A stretch of 64,000 nucleotides of DNA from Saccharospirillum sp. (GTDB taxonomy: Bacteria > Pseudomonadota > Gammaproteobacteria > Pseudomonadales > Natronospirillaceae). The notes beneath the pieces were generated by a model. It saw only the letters and a list, made by a program, of their open reading frames with translations, did no database searches and was not told the origin of the DNA. The translations under genes and the position numbers were made by a program. Shown here one piece after another: positions 1 through 8,671 of this stretch (its first letter is position 1; each line of letters starts with the position of its first letter). The stretch covers positions 124,001-188,000 of the forward strand of contig JAGYIL010000002.1 of the NCBI GenBank assembly GCA_018402545.1. Direction: 5' to 3'.

Positions 1-36
1 CCTTCACGCGGCTAGTGGGGCATATGGCCTGTTTTT

Positions 37-84
37 CCCGGTTTATGGTGCCAACAACTTTCCGGTTTAAGGTGCCTACAACAC
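37..84. repeat. Tandem 24-bp direct repeat
   Basis: Two adjacent 24-base units (37-60 and 61-84) share the pattern CCGGTTTA-GGTGCC-ACAAC with a few mismatches. They lie just beyond the stop codon of the minus-strand gene at 89. The role is unknown; it could be the edge of a larger repeat that continues outside the window. Confidence 0.5.
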
Positions 85-88
85 GGGC

Positions 89-379
89 TCACAAACCCGC
101 TGCCCGCTCTACCCGGCATTCGTAAGACCCCATTTCGAACTCACGGCAGATCAACGGCCGGTTCTCGTAAATGGTGCACATGAAGGTTTCCCGGTTCAGT
201 GCTGAGCACCAGCCATCATCCAGACGCAACATGGTCTCACCGCCCCATTCATCAACAGCGATGTGTCGGGCCGGAACGCCAGTATCGGTAATAATCATCA
301 CTTCCAGGCGGCAACAACAGGCCTGGCAGGTTGAGCAGGTGACGGTTGGATCGGTTATGTCTTCAACGGGTATGGTCAT
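89..379 (-). CDS. YkgJ-like cysteine-cluster protein
   Basis: A 96-residue protein with a dense cysteine signature near the N-terminus (C-x2-C-x2-CCC at about residues 15-23) and further cysteines at about 58, 68, 78 and 87, the last in a Y-E-C-R context. This layout is typical of the YkgJ/UPF0153 family, small soluble proteins thought to bind zinc or an iron-sulfur cluster; no enzymatic role is established. It stands alone, divergent from the solute-binding protein gene at 580. The middle segment (IYENRPLICREF) resembles the family's R-P-x-x-C-R motif. Family assignment is fairly secure, function is not. Confidence 0.8.
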   Translation of the reverse strand: MTIPVEDITDPTVTCSTCQACCCRLEVMIITDTGVPARHIAVDEWGGETMLRLDDGWCSALNRETFMCTIYENRPLICREFEMGSYECRVERAAGL

Positions 380-579
380 TTGGGCATTATCAACTCAACA
401 GCAGCGTGCTGTTTCGGGTTATCCATGTCAGGCAGAATCAGGGGCCTGAGCTGAGCGGAATCATAGCATAGAGTGCCTGGCCACCTTTGCCGCCACGATT
501 AAAAAAGACCGACTAAACTGATAAGGCCATTACCGACCGATAACGCCGTTGAATACTGTTACTGCACAAGGATATCTGA

Positions 580-1413
580 ATGATCAAGCACCTGCTGATG
601 ACGCTGAGTAGTACGCCATCCTCCTACGGCCGGTGCCTGGCCGGCTGTGTATTGCTAAGCAGTGTGCTGGCATCGCCCGCGCTGGCTGAAGACTGTGTGA
701 AAACCTTCCGCTGGACCGAAGACCCGCCCTATACCTACGCCTCGGCAGACGCACCGGGCGGTGTCAGCGGCATATCCGCCGATATTGTACGTACCTTGCT
801 GCACGATCTGGGGTGCGAGGTCCGGTTTGTCGACATGCCCTGGGCACGTGCCTTGTCGGCGTTAAAAACGGGTCGGGTCGATATCGTCAGTGGTGCCTTT
901 GATACTCCTGAACGCCGGGCCTATGCCCACTATGCCAACCAGGGTGACACCTCACCAAACGTCATCTTTGTGCGTGCAAACAACCCCGGCGCGGTTGCCT
1001 GGCAGCAGTTTTCCGACCTGCTCGATAGCGATGCTGCACTCGGCGGACAAATTGGCGTGAATTATGGCCCCGAGTACCAGCAAGCACTGGCCAACGGTGA
1101 CCTGGAAGGCAGGCTGACGCTGGTACCAAACCGCCCTCTGCTGTGGCAAATGCTCGATCGCGACCGCATTGACGCCGTAGCGGCCAGCTACCTGACCGGT
1201 TTAATGGAAATCAGCAAACTGGGGTATCAGGACAGAATTGTCAGAACCGGCATCGAATTGTCATCCGACCCTGCCTATATCATTTTCTCCAAAGCCTCGG
1301 TCGACGAGACCTTTGTAGAGCGCTTCAATGAGGCCCACAACACCCTCTTGCAAAGCGAAGACTACCAGGCCATTGTGGATGCCCATACCCGCGAGTTTCA
1401 GGTGCCGGAATAG
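580..1413 (+). CDS. Periplasmic solute-binding protein, family 3 type
   Basis: A 277-residue secreted protein. The first 36 residues form a signal peptide with a hydrophobic core ending in an A-L-A cleavage site before EDCVKTFRW. The mature part has the bilobal family-3 pattern: a W-x-E-D-P-P-Y opening strand, a G-I-S-A-D-I-V-R segment, a D-M-P-W-x-R-A motif and a G-R-V-D-I-V-S-G segment. Proteins of this kind bind amino acids or small polar solutes for ABC importers, or act as sensory domains. No permease or ATPase gene lies next to it, so the partner and ligand are unknown. The ATG follows AAGGATATCTGA, a reasonable ribosome binding site. Confidence 0.85.
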   Translation: MIKHLLMTLSSTPSSYGRCLAGCVLLSSVLASPALAEDCVKTFRWTEDPPYTYASADAPGGVSGISADIVRTLLHDLGCEVRFVDMPWARALSALKTGRVDIVSGAFDTPERRAYAHYANQGDTSPNVIFVRANNPGAVAWQQFSDLLDSDAALGGQIGVNYGPEYQQALANGDLEGRLTLVPNRPLLWQMLDRDRIDAVAASYLTGLMEISKLGYQDRIVRTGIELSSDPAYIIFSKASVDETFVERFNEAHNTLLQSEDYQAIVDAHTREFQVPE

Positions 1414-1415
1414 CG

Positions 1416-1438
1416 CCTGCCCCCACAGCTGGGTGGCA
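1416..1438. terminator. Hairpin between convergent genes
   Basis: CTGCC...GGCAG arms with a CAGCTG centre form a short hairpin in the 48 bases between two convergent genes. It lacks a clear U-tract, so termination is only a guess. Confidence 0.35.
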
Positions 1439-1461
1439 GTAACGCCCTGATCACCAGACGC

Positions 1462-1989
1462 TCAACAGCCGGCAGTAACAGTGGTGACGGTACAGTCGGG
1501 GAAGCCAAACGAATCGTATTCAACGTAACAACCCGGTCCGGGATCTGAGGGGAGGTTAAACCCTACCCGGGTAAACCGGTTATCGACGAACGTCTTGAGA
1601 CTGGCGCTGCTGCTGGCCTGCAGAGAAATGTAATCCAGCATGGTGAGCGCATCCGCCACTTCAGCCTGGCTTTCGGGGCAGAGGTTACGCCAGTCTACCT
1701 CCGATCGCCCAACCTCGGTCTCTATCACGTAATCCAGCTGATTACTGCCGCCAGGGTTGCTGGCAGCAGGCGAGAGACCGCTGACATAGGCTTTGCTTCT
1801 GACAATACCAACGGTGCTTTTCATCGCACCTGCGACCGAATTGATGGTCGCAAGACGGGCCTCCGATGAAAGCGCTACAAAGCGAGGGAGAGCAACGGCT
1901 GCCAGCACGCCAAGAATGACTATTACCAGAACCAGCTCAACCAGCGTGAAGCCGCCAGAAAGGCGTGTGTGGCCAACCTTCAAATCCAT
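1462..1989 (-). CDS. Type IV pilin-like protein, MSHA/pseudopilin type
   Basis: A 175-residue prepilin. A short leader ends in GG followed by FTLVELVLVIVILGVLAAVALPRF, the class-III signal cleaved and N-methylated by prepilin peptidase PilD/MshO-type enzymes, with glutamate 5 of the mature protein present. The C-terminal part has paired cysteines (including CYVEYDSFGFPDC and a terminal C), as in MSHA major-pilin-like proteins. I chose the ATG at 1989 because it gives a short prepilin leader; an upstream TTG would add 15 residues of poor leader. No assembly genes (ATPase, platform protein) are adjacent, so it must use machinery encoded elsewhere. Confidence 0.85.
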   Translation of the reverse strand: MDLKVGHTRLSGGFTLVELVLVIVILGVLAAVALPRFVALSSEARLATINSVAGAMKSTVGIVRSKAYVSGLSPAASNPGGSNQLDYVIETEVGRSEVDWRNLCPESQAEVADALTMLDYISLQASSSASLKTFVDNRFTRVGFNLPSDPGPGCYVEYDSFGFPDCTVTTVTAGC

Positions 1990-2280
1990 GAGACAACCTA
2001 TCCAATACCGCGCTACAGAGCGACGATTATCCAAGAAAGGCGTGGTTCAGGCAATTGACCAACGGGCCCTGGTGGTCGGGCTACCGTGGCAGACTGGCTC
2101 ACCATGCCTGATCGGACCTGTTGATATGGCATGGCAGCAACGACCGATACAAGACGTCTGAACGCCTTGATCAATAGCATCCCCTCATACACAGAGTACC
2201 AATACTGCCAGGGCTGGGGTCGTCCAAAAGCGGAAGAGAGCCGTATATACATTCATCTATAACCAACAGAGCAGATGACC

Positions 2281-2421
2281 ATGTCACAATCCCACGCGAC
2301 GCCACCCGCTACACCGAACCGGCTCCCCTGCCGCGGCTGCCTGCCAGATTGCAGCAGCTACCCAACCTGCAATGGCACCCCCTGGCGGCAGGACAAGACC
2401 CCACCGCCGAAAGCATCGTAA
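2281..2421 (+). CDS. Small cysteine-rich protein candidate (46 aa)
   Basis: An uninterrupted ATG-to-TAA reading frame of 46 codons whose middle contains C-R-G-C-L-P-D-C-S-S-Y-P-T-C, a compact four-cysteine cluster followed by N-G-T-P-W-R and a lysine/proline-rich tail. Such a cluster is unlikely by chance and suggests metal or Fe-S binding, but I do not recognise the family. It lies in an otherwise empty 560-base gap. There is no strong ribosome binding site (GCAGATGACC precedes the ATG). Real gene status is uncertain. Confidence 0.45.
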   Translation: MSQSHATPPATPNRLPCRGCLPDCSSYPTCNGTPWRQDKTPPPKAS

Positions 2422-2565
2422 GCTGATCTGTAGCCGGTGAGTAGAAGTGCTGCCTGCCGGCTCTAATGGAACCTCAGTTTACAATTTAGCCTTAGCTGTC
2501 ATCAATTTTCGAAGCTGTAATCCGACTATCGAAAGAGTCGTCACAATGCGTAACTGACACAAATA

Positions 2566-3003
2566 CTATTCACCCAGAAACCTCGACTCATGATCCTTAG
2601 TCGGCACAATGCAAGTGTCATAACGGCCAAATAAACGGTAACGATTTAATGCAATGCGATCATAAAGCCAGTCCCGAATGATCGATGGTACAACCCTGCC
2701 GATACATGCCAATGGCCACGGCCATGGTAGTCTGCGCATCACTCTAAAAAATGCGGAAGACTTAGTATAGATGCTCGCGCCTTCAACAAGCAGCATGGTT
2801 TCATAGTGGTCAGTTGCCAGTCCATACCATTGTAAAATGGCCTGACCTTCCGATGACTGCACGGTAGCCAACTTGAACTTGCGCTCCTTATCAAATTTGA
2901 TCAGGAAACGTGCCCAAGCCGAGCATAGGCGGCAGACCCCATCAAACAGAACCACTCGATCTCCGGGGTTAATGTGTGGTGCATAGGTTGATTCAGAGGT
3001 CAT
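2566..3003 (-). CDS. DCC-family thiol-disulfide oxidoreductase (DUF393)
   Basis: A 145-residue protein carrying the DUF393 signature: V-V-L-F-D-G-V-C-R-L-C at about residues 18-28, a C-x2-C redox pair after an Asp-Gly, then the conserved core with G-R-Y-D-T-C near the C-terminus. The family is thioredoxin-like and predicted to act in disulfide exchange; substrates are generally unknown. It is 76 bases downstream of a same-strand GNAT gene and may be co-transcribed with it. Family call is strong; physiological role open. Confidence 0.85.
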   Translation of the reverse strand: MTSESTYAPHINPGDRVVLFDGVCRLCSAWARFLIKFDKERKFKLATVQSSEGQAILQWYGLATDHYETMLLVEGASIYTKSSAFFRVMRRLPWPWPLACIGRVVPSIIRDWLYDRIALNRYRLFGRYDTCIVPTKDHESRFLGE

Positions 3004-3079
3004 ATAGGTAGCAGCCGAAAAGGTTAGCTAGGAAGTTGCCGCTGTCATTACATCAGTCAACACAGTCATGGCAACCAAC

Positions 3080-3592
3080 TCAATGTCCATTACCTGACTC
3101 AATACTGTAGTGCTCAAGCCAACTACATTGGTATAGATCAACATCATTCTCTTTGACCATACCAAGCTTTTTGAGCACGGCTTTTGATGCATGGTTATCA
3201 GGCATACACACACCAAAAATCTTATCAAAACCCGTGTATCTAAACACCCATTCAACTAATCGCTCAGTTGCTTCTGTTGTGTAACCCAGCCCTTCATGCT
3301 CTTTGGCGATACCAAAGCGTACGTCCACATACTCAGGGTCAGGGGCGTACTCAACACCCGCGAAGCCAACTTTAACTGAGGTATCATCTTTTAAACACAG
3401 TATAAACGTTCCAAACCCATGCTGCGCCCAGTGCTCAATTCGGTTTTTCAGATACTCGCTCTGCTGAATAGGGCTATAGGGTGCCTCGTTTGGAAGAAAC
3501 CTGGTTTGCTCCTGAGACGACAGTATTTCTTGTATGATATCGGAGTCATCCGGCCCGGGCTTTCTCAGTACAAGTCGGCCAGTCTCAATCAT
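3080..3592 (-). CDS. GNAT N-acetyltransferase, RimJ/RimL-like
   Basis: A 170-residue protein starting M-I-E-T-G-R-L-V-L-R, the classic opening of the Acetyltransf_3 (RimJ/RimL) branch. The acetyl-CoA region is represented by F-G-I-A-K-E-H-E-G-L-G-Y-T-T-E-A and the C-terminal V-C-M-P-D-N-H-A-S-K-A-V-L-K-K-L-G-M, where N-x-A-S-x-x-x-x-x-K-x-G is diagnostic. It would transfer acetyl from acetyl-CoA to an amine on a protein or small molecule; the substrate cannot be read from sequence. The locus is AT-richer than the 4-8 kb genes, as for cassette-like genes. Confidence 0.85.
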   Translation of the reverse strand: MIETGRLVLRKPGPDDSDIIQEILSSQEQTRFLPNEAPYSPIQQSEYLKNRIEHWAQHGFGTFILCLKDDTSVKVGFAGVEYAPDPEYVDVRFGIAKEHEGLGYTTEATERLVEWVFRYTGFDKIFGVCMPDNHASKAVLKKLGMVKENDVDLYQCSWLEHYSIESGNGH

Positions 3593-3965
3593 TTGATTTT
3601 CTCATTCCAATCCTTAATGAAAACAACGGGTCTACACTCCTCACAGACCGTGATCAAAACAATCAATACATCGTTATTCAGAATACTGATCTGCCAATGC
3701 GCATTTGCATATTGCTTATCAAGGTGAAACTTCACGAAGGCTAGAGGGCCAATTAGTCAGTGCTCCCGGAGAGGTATGTCCGCATCCAGGCAGAATCCGG
3801 TTACTATACCGAATTCGTTCTCGCTCAGCTAACCGAGCCATCCGAACTACCGGATCAAGTTGGAGGAATACAGTGAGTGTGAAGTGATACAGCAGAGGAA
3901 CGATGTAAAAAACGGAAAAAGGCCGAATGGCAATCCGGCTCTGAATATAGAGAGGTAACCGTAAA
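3593..3965. other. Gap without a convincing gene
   Basis: Several open frames cross this stretch on both strands, but none has a recognisable motif or a good ribosome binding site. I see only decayed-looking sequence. Confidence 0.4.
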
Positions 3966-4000
3966 CGGGCGCCTATTGAATGCCATTCAATAGACACCCG
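3966..4000 (-). terminator. Long hairpin after the FG-GAP lipoprotein gene
   Basis: A 17-bp stem (CGGG...TATTGAATG / CATTCAATA...CCCG, two positions pairing only as G-U in the minus-strand transcript) lies 23 bases beyond the stop at 4023. No real U-tract follows. One arm contains GACACCC, the terminal motif of the short repeats seen elsewhere in the window, so it may be a relative of those as well as a transcript end. Confidence 0.5.
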
Positions 4001-4022
4001 CTTTCACGATTGATTCAGACCA

Positions 4023-6164
4023 TCAGTAAAGGTATACAACCCCCGTGTTGTTTCCGTCGTTCACAGCCTGCTCTTCAGCACTTGCCTGGGTGCCTGTGGC
4101 GGCTCCATCTTCAGCTCTGGCCGCAATGGCAAGTGTTTCGCCATCGCTGCTTAAACTGGTGGCGCTGCCAAAGCTATCTCCAGCATCTGTGTTGGTGGCC
4201 TTGAGGTAAGCGTGCTGTGCCCATTCTGAGCCGGTGCGACGAAATACATAGGTAGCACCCGAGGCCGCGGTATTGTCAAATTCATTACCATTAATGCCGG
4301 TCGCATTGCTGGCTTCAGAGGTTGCACCAACGGCGAGCACATCGCCGTTTTCACTTAAGCTTAAGCTAGTACCAAATCCATCACCGGCATCTGTGTTACT
4401 GGCCTTCAAATAAGCTTGTTGTGCCCAAAGGCCTTCAGTGCGGCTAAACACGTAGACGGCACCTGAATCGGCGGCATTGTTATCTTCCTGATCGCCATTG
4501 ATGCCAGTTGAGAGGCTGTCTTCATCGGTCGCTGCTACGGCCAGGGTATTGCCGTCCCGGCTCAGGCTAACTTCCTTGCCAAAGTAGTCGTCTTGCTCTG
4601 CGTTGCTGGCTTTGATGTAGGCTTCCTGAGTCCAGTTTGATCCATCCCGCGTGAACACGTAAACCGCACCGGAATCGCTTTTGGCCGCCACATCGTTGCC
4701 GGTGAACAGGCCCGCCGTAACACCCGTTGCGCCGTTATCTTCTTCTCGGCTCCCGATGGCCAGGGTTTGTGCTTCACCATCCAGGCTTACTGATACGCCA
4801 AAGCGATCACCACCGGTCACATTGCTGGCTTTGATAAAGGCGTCCTGTTGCCAGGTGCCACCCTCCCGGCTGAATACGTACACTGCACCGGATCGGTTGG
4901 CGTCGTTATTGTCTTCCCCATTGATCCCAGACGACGAGCTGCTTTCCAGGAATGCGCCAATCGCGACCATTGAACCATCGTCGCTGATGCTTACTGAGTG
5001 ACCAAAGTTGTCTGATGCGCCCGAATTACTGGCCTTGAGGTAGGCTTGCTCAGTCCAGATGCCGTCGCTAAGGGTAAAAATGTAGGCGGCTCCGGCATTC
5101 GAACTCGAATTGTCGGTTCCATCGCCATTAATGCCAGCGCTGGCACTGTCTTCCCGGGACGCTCCGATGACCAGTGTATTGCCATCGGCACTGAGGCTTA
5201 CCGCGCCTCCAAAGCCATCATCGCTGCCAAAGTTACTGGCACGCAGTCGTTGCTGCTGTTGCCACTGACCAACATCGGTCTTCGTAAACACATAAACGAT
5301 GCCGACTTTATTGCCACCGCCTCCCGTGAATTGTCTGGCAGAACCGGCACCCACGGCCATGGTGTTGCCATCGGCACTCAGGCTTACATCGCTGCCGAAG
5401 AAGGGCGCATGGTGTAACTCATCGGATTTAATGTACCCGATCATATTGTTCAGGCCGGCATCGATGGTCAGGGTGCTGGAGTCAACGCAACCCAAGCTGT
5501 TGCAGCTTTCCAGAAGGTACTCGGCATTGATACGGCTCAACAATGGGATTTCCAAAGCCAGGGTTTCAGTGCCCTGAGGAATGTCGCTGCCAACCTGGGT
5601 AAAACCGGATTCACCGTCCGGGTTTTCCATCAGTTTGTAATGGCTTGAGCCAGGTGAGTCCGTCCAGCTGAATCGCAAGGTTCTTATCGCTTCCTGACTA
5701 AGCTCAAAACCTTCTACTTCCTGAGGCGGAGCGACGGTGGATACCTCAAAACCAGCGCTGACACCACCTATGGTCAGTGTTGCGCTTGTGGTGGTTGCGG
5801 GGGTATCTGAACTGATTACGCGCACCTGCACCGTTTGGCCGACTTCAATGGTGCCTGCCTCGGCGGTAAAACCACGTTCATCAATAGCATACTCACCATC
5901 GGTAATGCTTATCGGTGCAGGCGCATCAATGCCTGCAACCGTAATGATGTTCGATAGTACCTGGGTGCTCAGCTCGGCATTGGTTTGTACCCCTAACACA
6001 AAAGCTTCAGGTGTCGTGTCGGGTAGTGGCTCTCCACTATCCGTATCGCTGTTCCCTTCGTCAGCAGAGTCAGAGCTACCGCCTCCGCCACCACAGGCAC
6101 TTAATAGTGTCACTAGAAAGGCGGCTAGCAGCCAACGCCCCGCTGTCATTCCATTACTGTTCAT
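4023..6164 (-). CDS. Lipoprotein with seven FG-GAP repeats
   Basis: A 713-residue protein. The N-terminus is a lipoprotein signal (LLSAC lipobox, then a glycine run and acidic linker), so it is probably anchored in a membrane and exposed to periplasm or surface. Residues about 60-150 resemble a bacterial Ig/fibronectin-like segment and 150-235 a second one. From about 240 to the end there are seven repeats of the form (Y/F)-x-K-A-S-N-x-x-x-x-D-x-F-G-x-x-(V/L)-S-(L/I)-S-x-D-G-x-x-(L/V)-A-(I/V)-G-A, separated by D-x-x-N/D-rich calcium-style loops and A-V-Y-V-F strands. Seven such FG-GAP blades are the number that closes an integrin-type beta-propeller. Ligand unknown. AGAAGGAAA precedes the ATG. 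Confidence 0.85.
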   Translation of the reverse strand: MNSNGMTAGRWLLAAFLVTLLSACGGGGGSSDSADEGNSDTDSGEPLPDTTPEAFVLGVQTNAELSTQVLSNIITVAGIDAPAPISITDGEYAIDERGFTAEAGTIEVGQTVQVRVISSDTPATTTSATLTIGGVSAGFEVSTVAPPQEVEGFELSQEAIRTLRFSWTDSPGSSHYKLMENPDGESGFTQVGSDIPQGTETLALEIPLLSRINAEYLLESCNSLGCVDSSTLTIDAGLNNMIGYIKSDELHHAPFFGSDVSLSADGNTMAVGAGSARQFTGGGGNKVGIVYVFTKTDVGQWQQQQRLRASNFGSDDGFGGAVSLSADGNTLVIGASREDSASAGINGDGTDNSSSNAGAAYIFTLSDGIWTEQAYLKASNSGASDNFGHSVSISDDGSMVAIGAFLESSSSSGINGEDNNDANRSGAVYVFSREGGTWQQDAFIKASNVTGGDRFGVSVSLDGEAQTLAIGSREEDNGATGVTAGLFTGNDVAAKSDSGAVYVFTRDGSNWTQEAYIKASNAEQDDYFGKEVSLSRDGNTLAVAATDEDSLSTGINGDQEDNNAADSGAVYVFSRTEGLWAQQAYLKASNTDAGDGFGTSLSLSENGDVLAVGATSEASNATGINGNEFDNTAASGATYVFRRTGSEWAQHAYLKATNTDAGDSFGSATSLSSDGETLAIAARAEDGAATGTQASAEEQAVNDGNNTGVVYLY

Positions 6165-6343
6165 TTTCCTTCTCCATTAAAGGTATGCACTTAAATGGAG
6201 AAGTCTAGGGATAGCGCAGTTAAGCCGGTACCCTACAGATGTCGGGTCAGCGGGCGTGTACAGCATTTGCAGGACACCGGCATTGCACCATCCCCGTTAT
6301 TGTTAGGTGGTAAAAAACAAACCTGACAAAAACGAGGTGGACA

Positions 6344-8158
6344 ATGACTTCGCACGGAAGAATCACTGGGTTACTTGCTCTCGCGCTGGCCGGCGCAGTC
6401 ATCACAGGCTGCGGGGAAAGTTCCGGAGGTGGCGGCAACGGCGCAGGAGGCAATGGCTCCGGGGGCGGCGACAATGAATCAGGCGCAGACTGGAACCTGT
6501 CTCAGTTGCCAGGCCTGGAAGGCGATGCCGATAACCAGGACATACTGTACTTCAGCAATAGCTACCAGGACGATGACGGCAACCACTCCTCCCTGTATGC
6601 GATAAACCCGGCTAACCCCGACAGCATCTTCCGACAACACCTAACCGTGGAAGGAACAGGCAGCAGCCCCGAGGCGCTTGGGCGGACACTGTACCGGCCT
6701 CTTTATGAAGCCGACATTGATGAAAACGACGGCAGTGTTGATAACTACCGGGTATCCGACGTGTTGTTCGCGCACAACCGGGAGTCCGGCATCGCCTCTT
6801 CAGAAGGCTTCGCCCGAGCCAGCACCGATGGAGACCTCATTGTGAACGGCCAAATGGGAGTGAGGGTGTCTTCAGAAAACTTTGACAACGCACTTTCATT
6901 GCGAAGCGTGGGTGCACTATTGCGACAAAACTATGTCGACGCAGACCGGGCTGAAATCGTGTATGGCGGTGCCAATAACCAAACTCACGTGCGCATGAAC
7001 TTCGGTGCAAACGAAGACCCACTGGGAACCTCCCCTACCCTTATTGAGTACATTGCACCCTATTCCCATGTGGGTAGCGATGACAATATTTACCGTTACC
7101 TGTCGCTGAAGTCCGATGACAGCACCCAGTGTAATGGCTACTTCCTGACCCGCGGGGGTTCCAGGGCTGACAGCACATCTCTGACTGTTGAAAACCAGCT
7201 GCCGGCTGCCAGCGAAACGAACTACGCGGCTCCCTTAGGTGGCCCACTCACAGACAACACCCAGTATTTGGTGCTCAATGTTCTAAGCCAGAGTGATTGC
7301 CAGGACAAGGAAGCGTCACTGTGGCGTTATGACCCGTCTTTAGCCGTAGAGTTCAGGCTGACACAGGTGCTTAATGAAGCGAATGAACCGCTCCTGTTCC
7401 CTACCGGCGCGACGGGGTTCCCTATCATGCCCGCCGATCGCCATCTGGCGCGTGAAGGCAACGTGCTGTTTTTCGGCATAGCCAGCGGATCAGGCTTGGG
7501 ACAACAGGACTTGTACCGTGTTGAGGGCGACAGCTGGAGCCTGCTAGCTGAACAGGAGAATTCACTGGGCTTTTATACTGGCTTTATCATCGCTGGCGAA
7601 GGGCGGGTAGCGGCTTCGGTGGGCAGCGAGGTAGTAAGCTGGGATGCGGCCGGTAATGACCGGAAAGTACTGGACGACAGCACGACGACCTTTGCCGGGA
7701 TCATGACCGACGTGCTGGGCAGCCGCAACGGCTGGATTTATTACAATCGCGCCGACCACACCGGGCAAGACCACGCCGTCGCCATGAAAATGGATGGCAG
7801 CGATTCACTGGAGATTGCCGACGCCCAATGGTTTGGTGCCTCCTCCACAGGTAAGGGTGATTCCGTCAGCAACATGACCGAACTCAGTGAAGTATTCCTC
7901 TGGCGCGACGGGTACATCGGCGCGGTCATCGCATCCAACCCCGGCCTGGGTTTGGTGGTATTGGGCGATTTGGGATCAACACCCGATAACGTTCTGATGC
8001 GTGGCATGGCACCCGGGCCACACCGGCTGATTGAGGTACTGCCAGCCGGCGAGGACGAAGGCAGGGTCTACTACATCAATACGCGCATTCCGAATTCCCT
8101 GCAGGCCATGACGGTAGAAGAGCCCACGGGTCACCAACGCCCTGTGGATGGATTCTGA
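6344..8158 (+). CDS. Putative lipoprotein, secreted, unknown
   Basis: A 604-residue protein with a lipoprotein signal (hydrophobic core, V-I-T-G-C lipobox at about residue 23) followed by a Gly/Ser/Asn-rich linker. The rest is beta-rich with recurring (D/E)-x-x-x-L-Y-R and G-x-x-Y-Y-N-x-x type segments, compatible with a propeller-like fold, but I do not recognise a family. Two isolated cysteines (T-Q-C-N-G and S-D-C-Q-D) could form a disulfide. It is divergent from the FG-GAP lipoprotein gene, sharing a 179-base intergenic region, so the two may be co-regulated. AACGAGGTGGACA precedes the ATG. Confidence 0.75.
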   Translation: MTSHGRITGLLALALAGAVITGCGESSGGGGNGAGGNGSGGGDNESGADWNLSQLPGLEGDADNQDILYFSNSYQDDDGNHSSLYAINPANPDSIFRQHLTVEGTGSSPEALGRTLYRPLYEADIDENDGSVDNYRVSDVLFAHNRESGIASSEGFARASTDGDLIVNGQMGVRVSSENFDNALSLRSVGALLRQNYVDADRAEIVYGGANNQTHVRMNFGANEDPLGTSPTLIEYIAPYSHVGSDDNIYRYLSLKSDDSTQCNGYFLTRGGSRADSTSLTVENQLPAASETNYAAPLGGPLTDNTQYLVLNVLSQSDCQDKEASLWRYDPSLAVEFRLTQVLNEANEPLLFPTGATGFPIMPADRHLAREGNVLFFGIASGSGLGQQDLYRVEGDSWSLLAEQENSLGFYTGFIIAGEGRVAASVGSEVVSWDAAGNDRKVLDDSTTTFAGIMTDVLGSRNGWIYYNRADHTGQDHAVAMKMDGSDSLEIADAQWFGASSTGKGDSVSNMTELSEVFLWRDGYIGAVIASNPGLGLVVLGDLGSTPDNVLMRGMAPGPHRLIEVLPAGEDEGRVYYINTRIPNSLQAMTVEEPTGHQRPVDGF

Positions 8159-8223
8159 CCCCCTTCCGGTGGTGAGGGTTACAGAGCCCGTGCTCAAGGT
8201 TGTTCAATCTTACAGCGTGCTCC

Positions 8224-8263
8224 AAACACCAAGAACCCCGGGATTCCGGGGTTCTTGGTGTTT
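8224..8263. terminator. Perfect 18-bp stem hairpin
   Basis: AAACACCAAGAACCCCGG and its exact complement are separated by a GATT loop. The A-rich start and T-rich end give a poly-U-like tail on both strands, so it can end transcripts from either side: the lipoprotein gene on the left and the remnant on the right. Confidence 0.85.
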
Positions 8264-8315
8264 AACGATCGTGTAGCGCACAAGGATTCGGCGTTTCCGC
8301 CGCTGATTGAAGACG

Positions 8316-8504
8316 CTATTCAAACCGGTTGGCGTAAATGCTCTCTGCCGTGCCATCGGATTGTTTCCAAACTGCAAAAGCGTTACCTGATGCGTCGACT
8401 GCTACCTTGGGGGCATCGGCTTCTTCACTGCCTGTTTCAATTAACTCTGCTTCCGTTTCCCAGTTACCGTCGGCGGCGGAAAAGCGGCTGGCGATGTCGT
8501 TGTT
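8316..8504 (-). pseudogene. Fragment of a repeat-containing secreted protein
   Basis: Reading the minus strand from 8504 to the TAG at 8316 gives about 62 residues with the repeat signature S-A-A-D-G-N-W-E ... K-V-A-V-D-A-S-G-N-A-F-A-V-W-K-Q-S-D-G-T ... S-I-Y-A-N-R-F, typical of tandem-repeat lipoproteins (A-V-W-x-Q-x-D-G-x-x-x-x-I-x-A-N-R). An in-frame TAA lies just upstream and there is no start codon, so this is a leftover of a longer gene. Confidence 0.65.
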
Positions 8505-8671
8505 TTACCGGATGCAGAACGGACAACCCGGCACCTACTATTCAGGCATTGAGCTCATCAGGCAGTAATACGAAACATAACCAACCCCTGCATAAGGAGG
8601 AGGAGGTGGCGCCCGGAAGCAATATTCGGGTGACGCTGCCCTATTTCAGAGGCGTAAACTATACACCTGGG

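Noticed and set aside
3705-3997. Overlapping open frames on both strands between the GNAT gene and the lipoprotein
   Set aside because: No motif and no start signals; probably decayed sequence.
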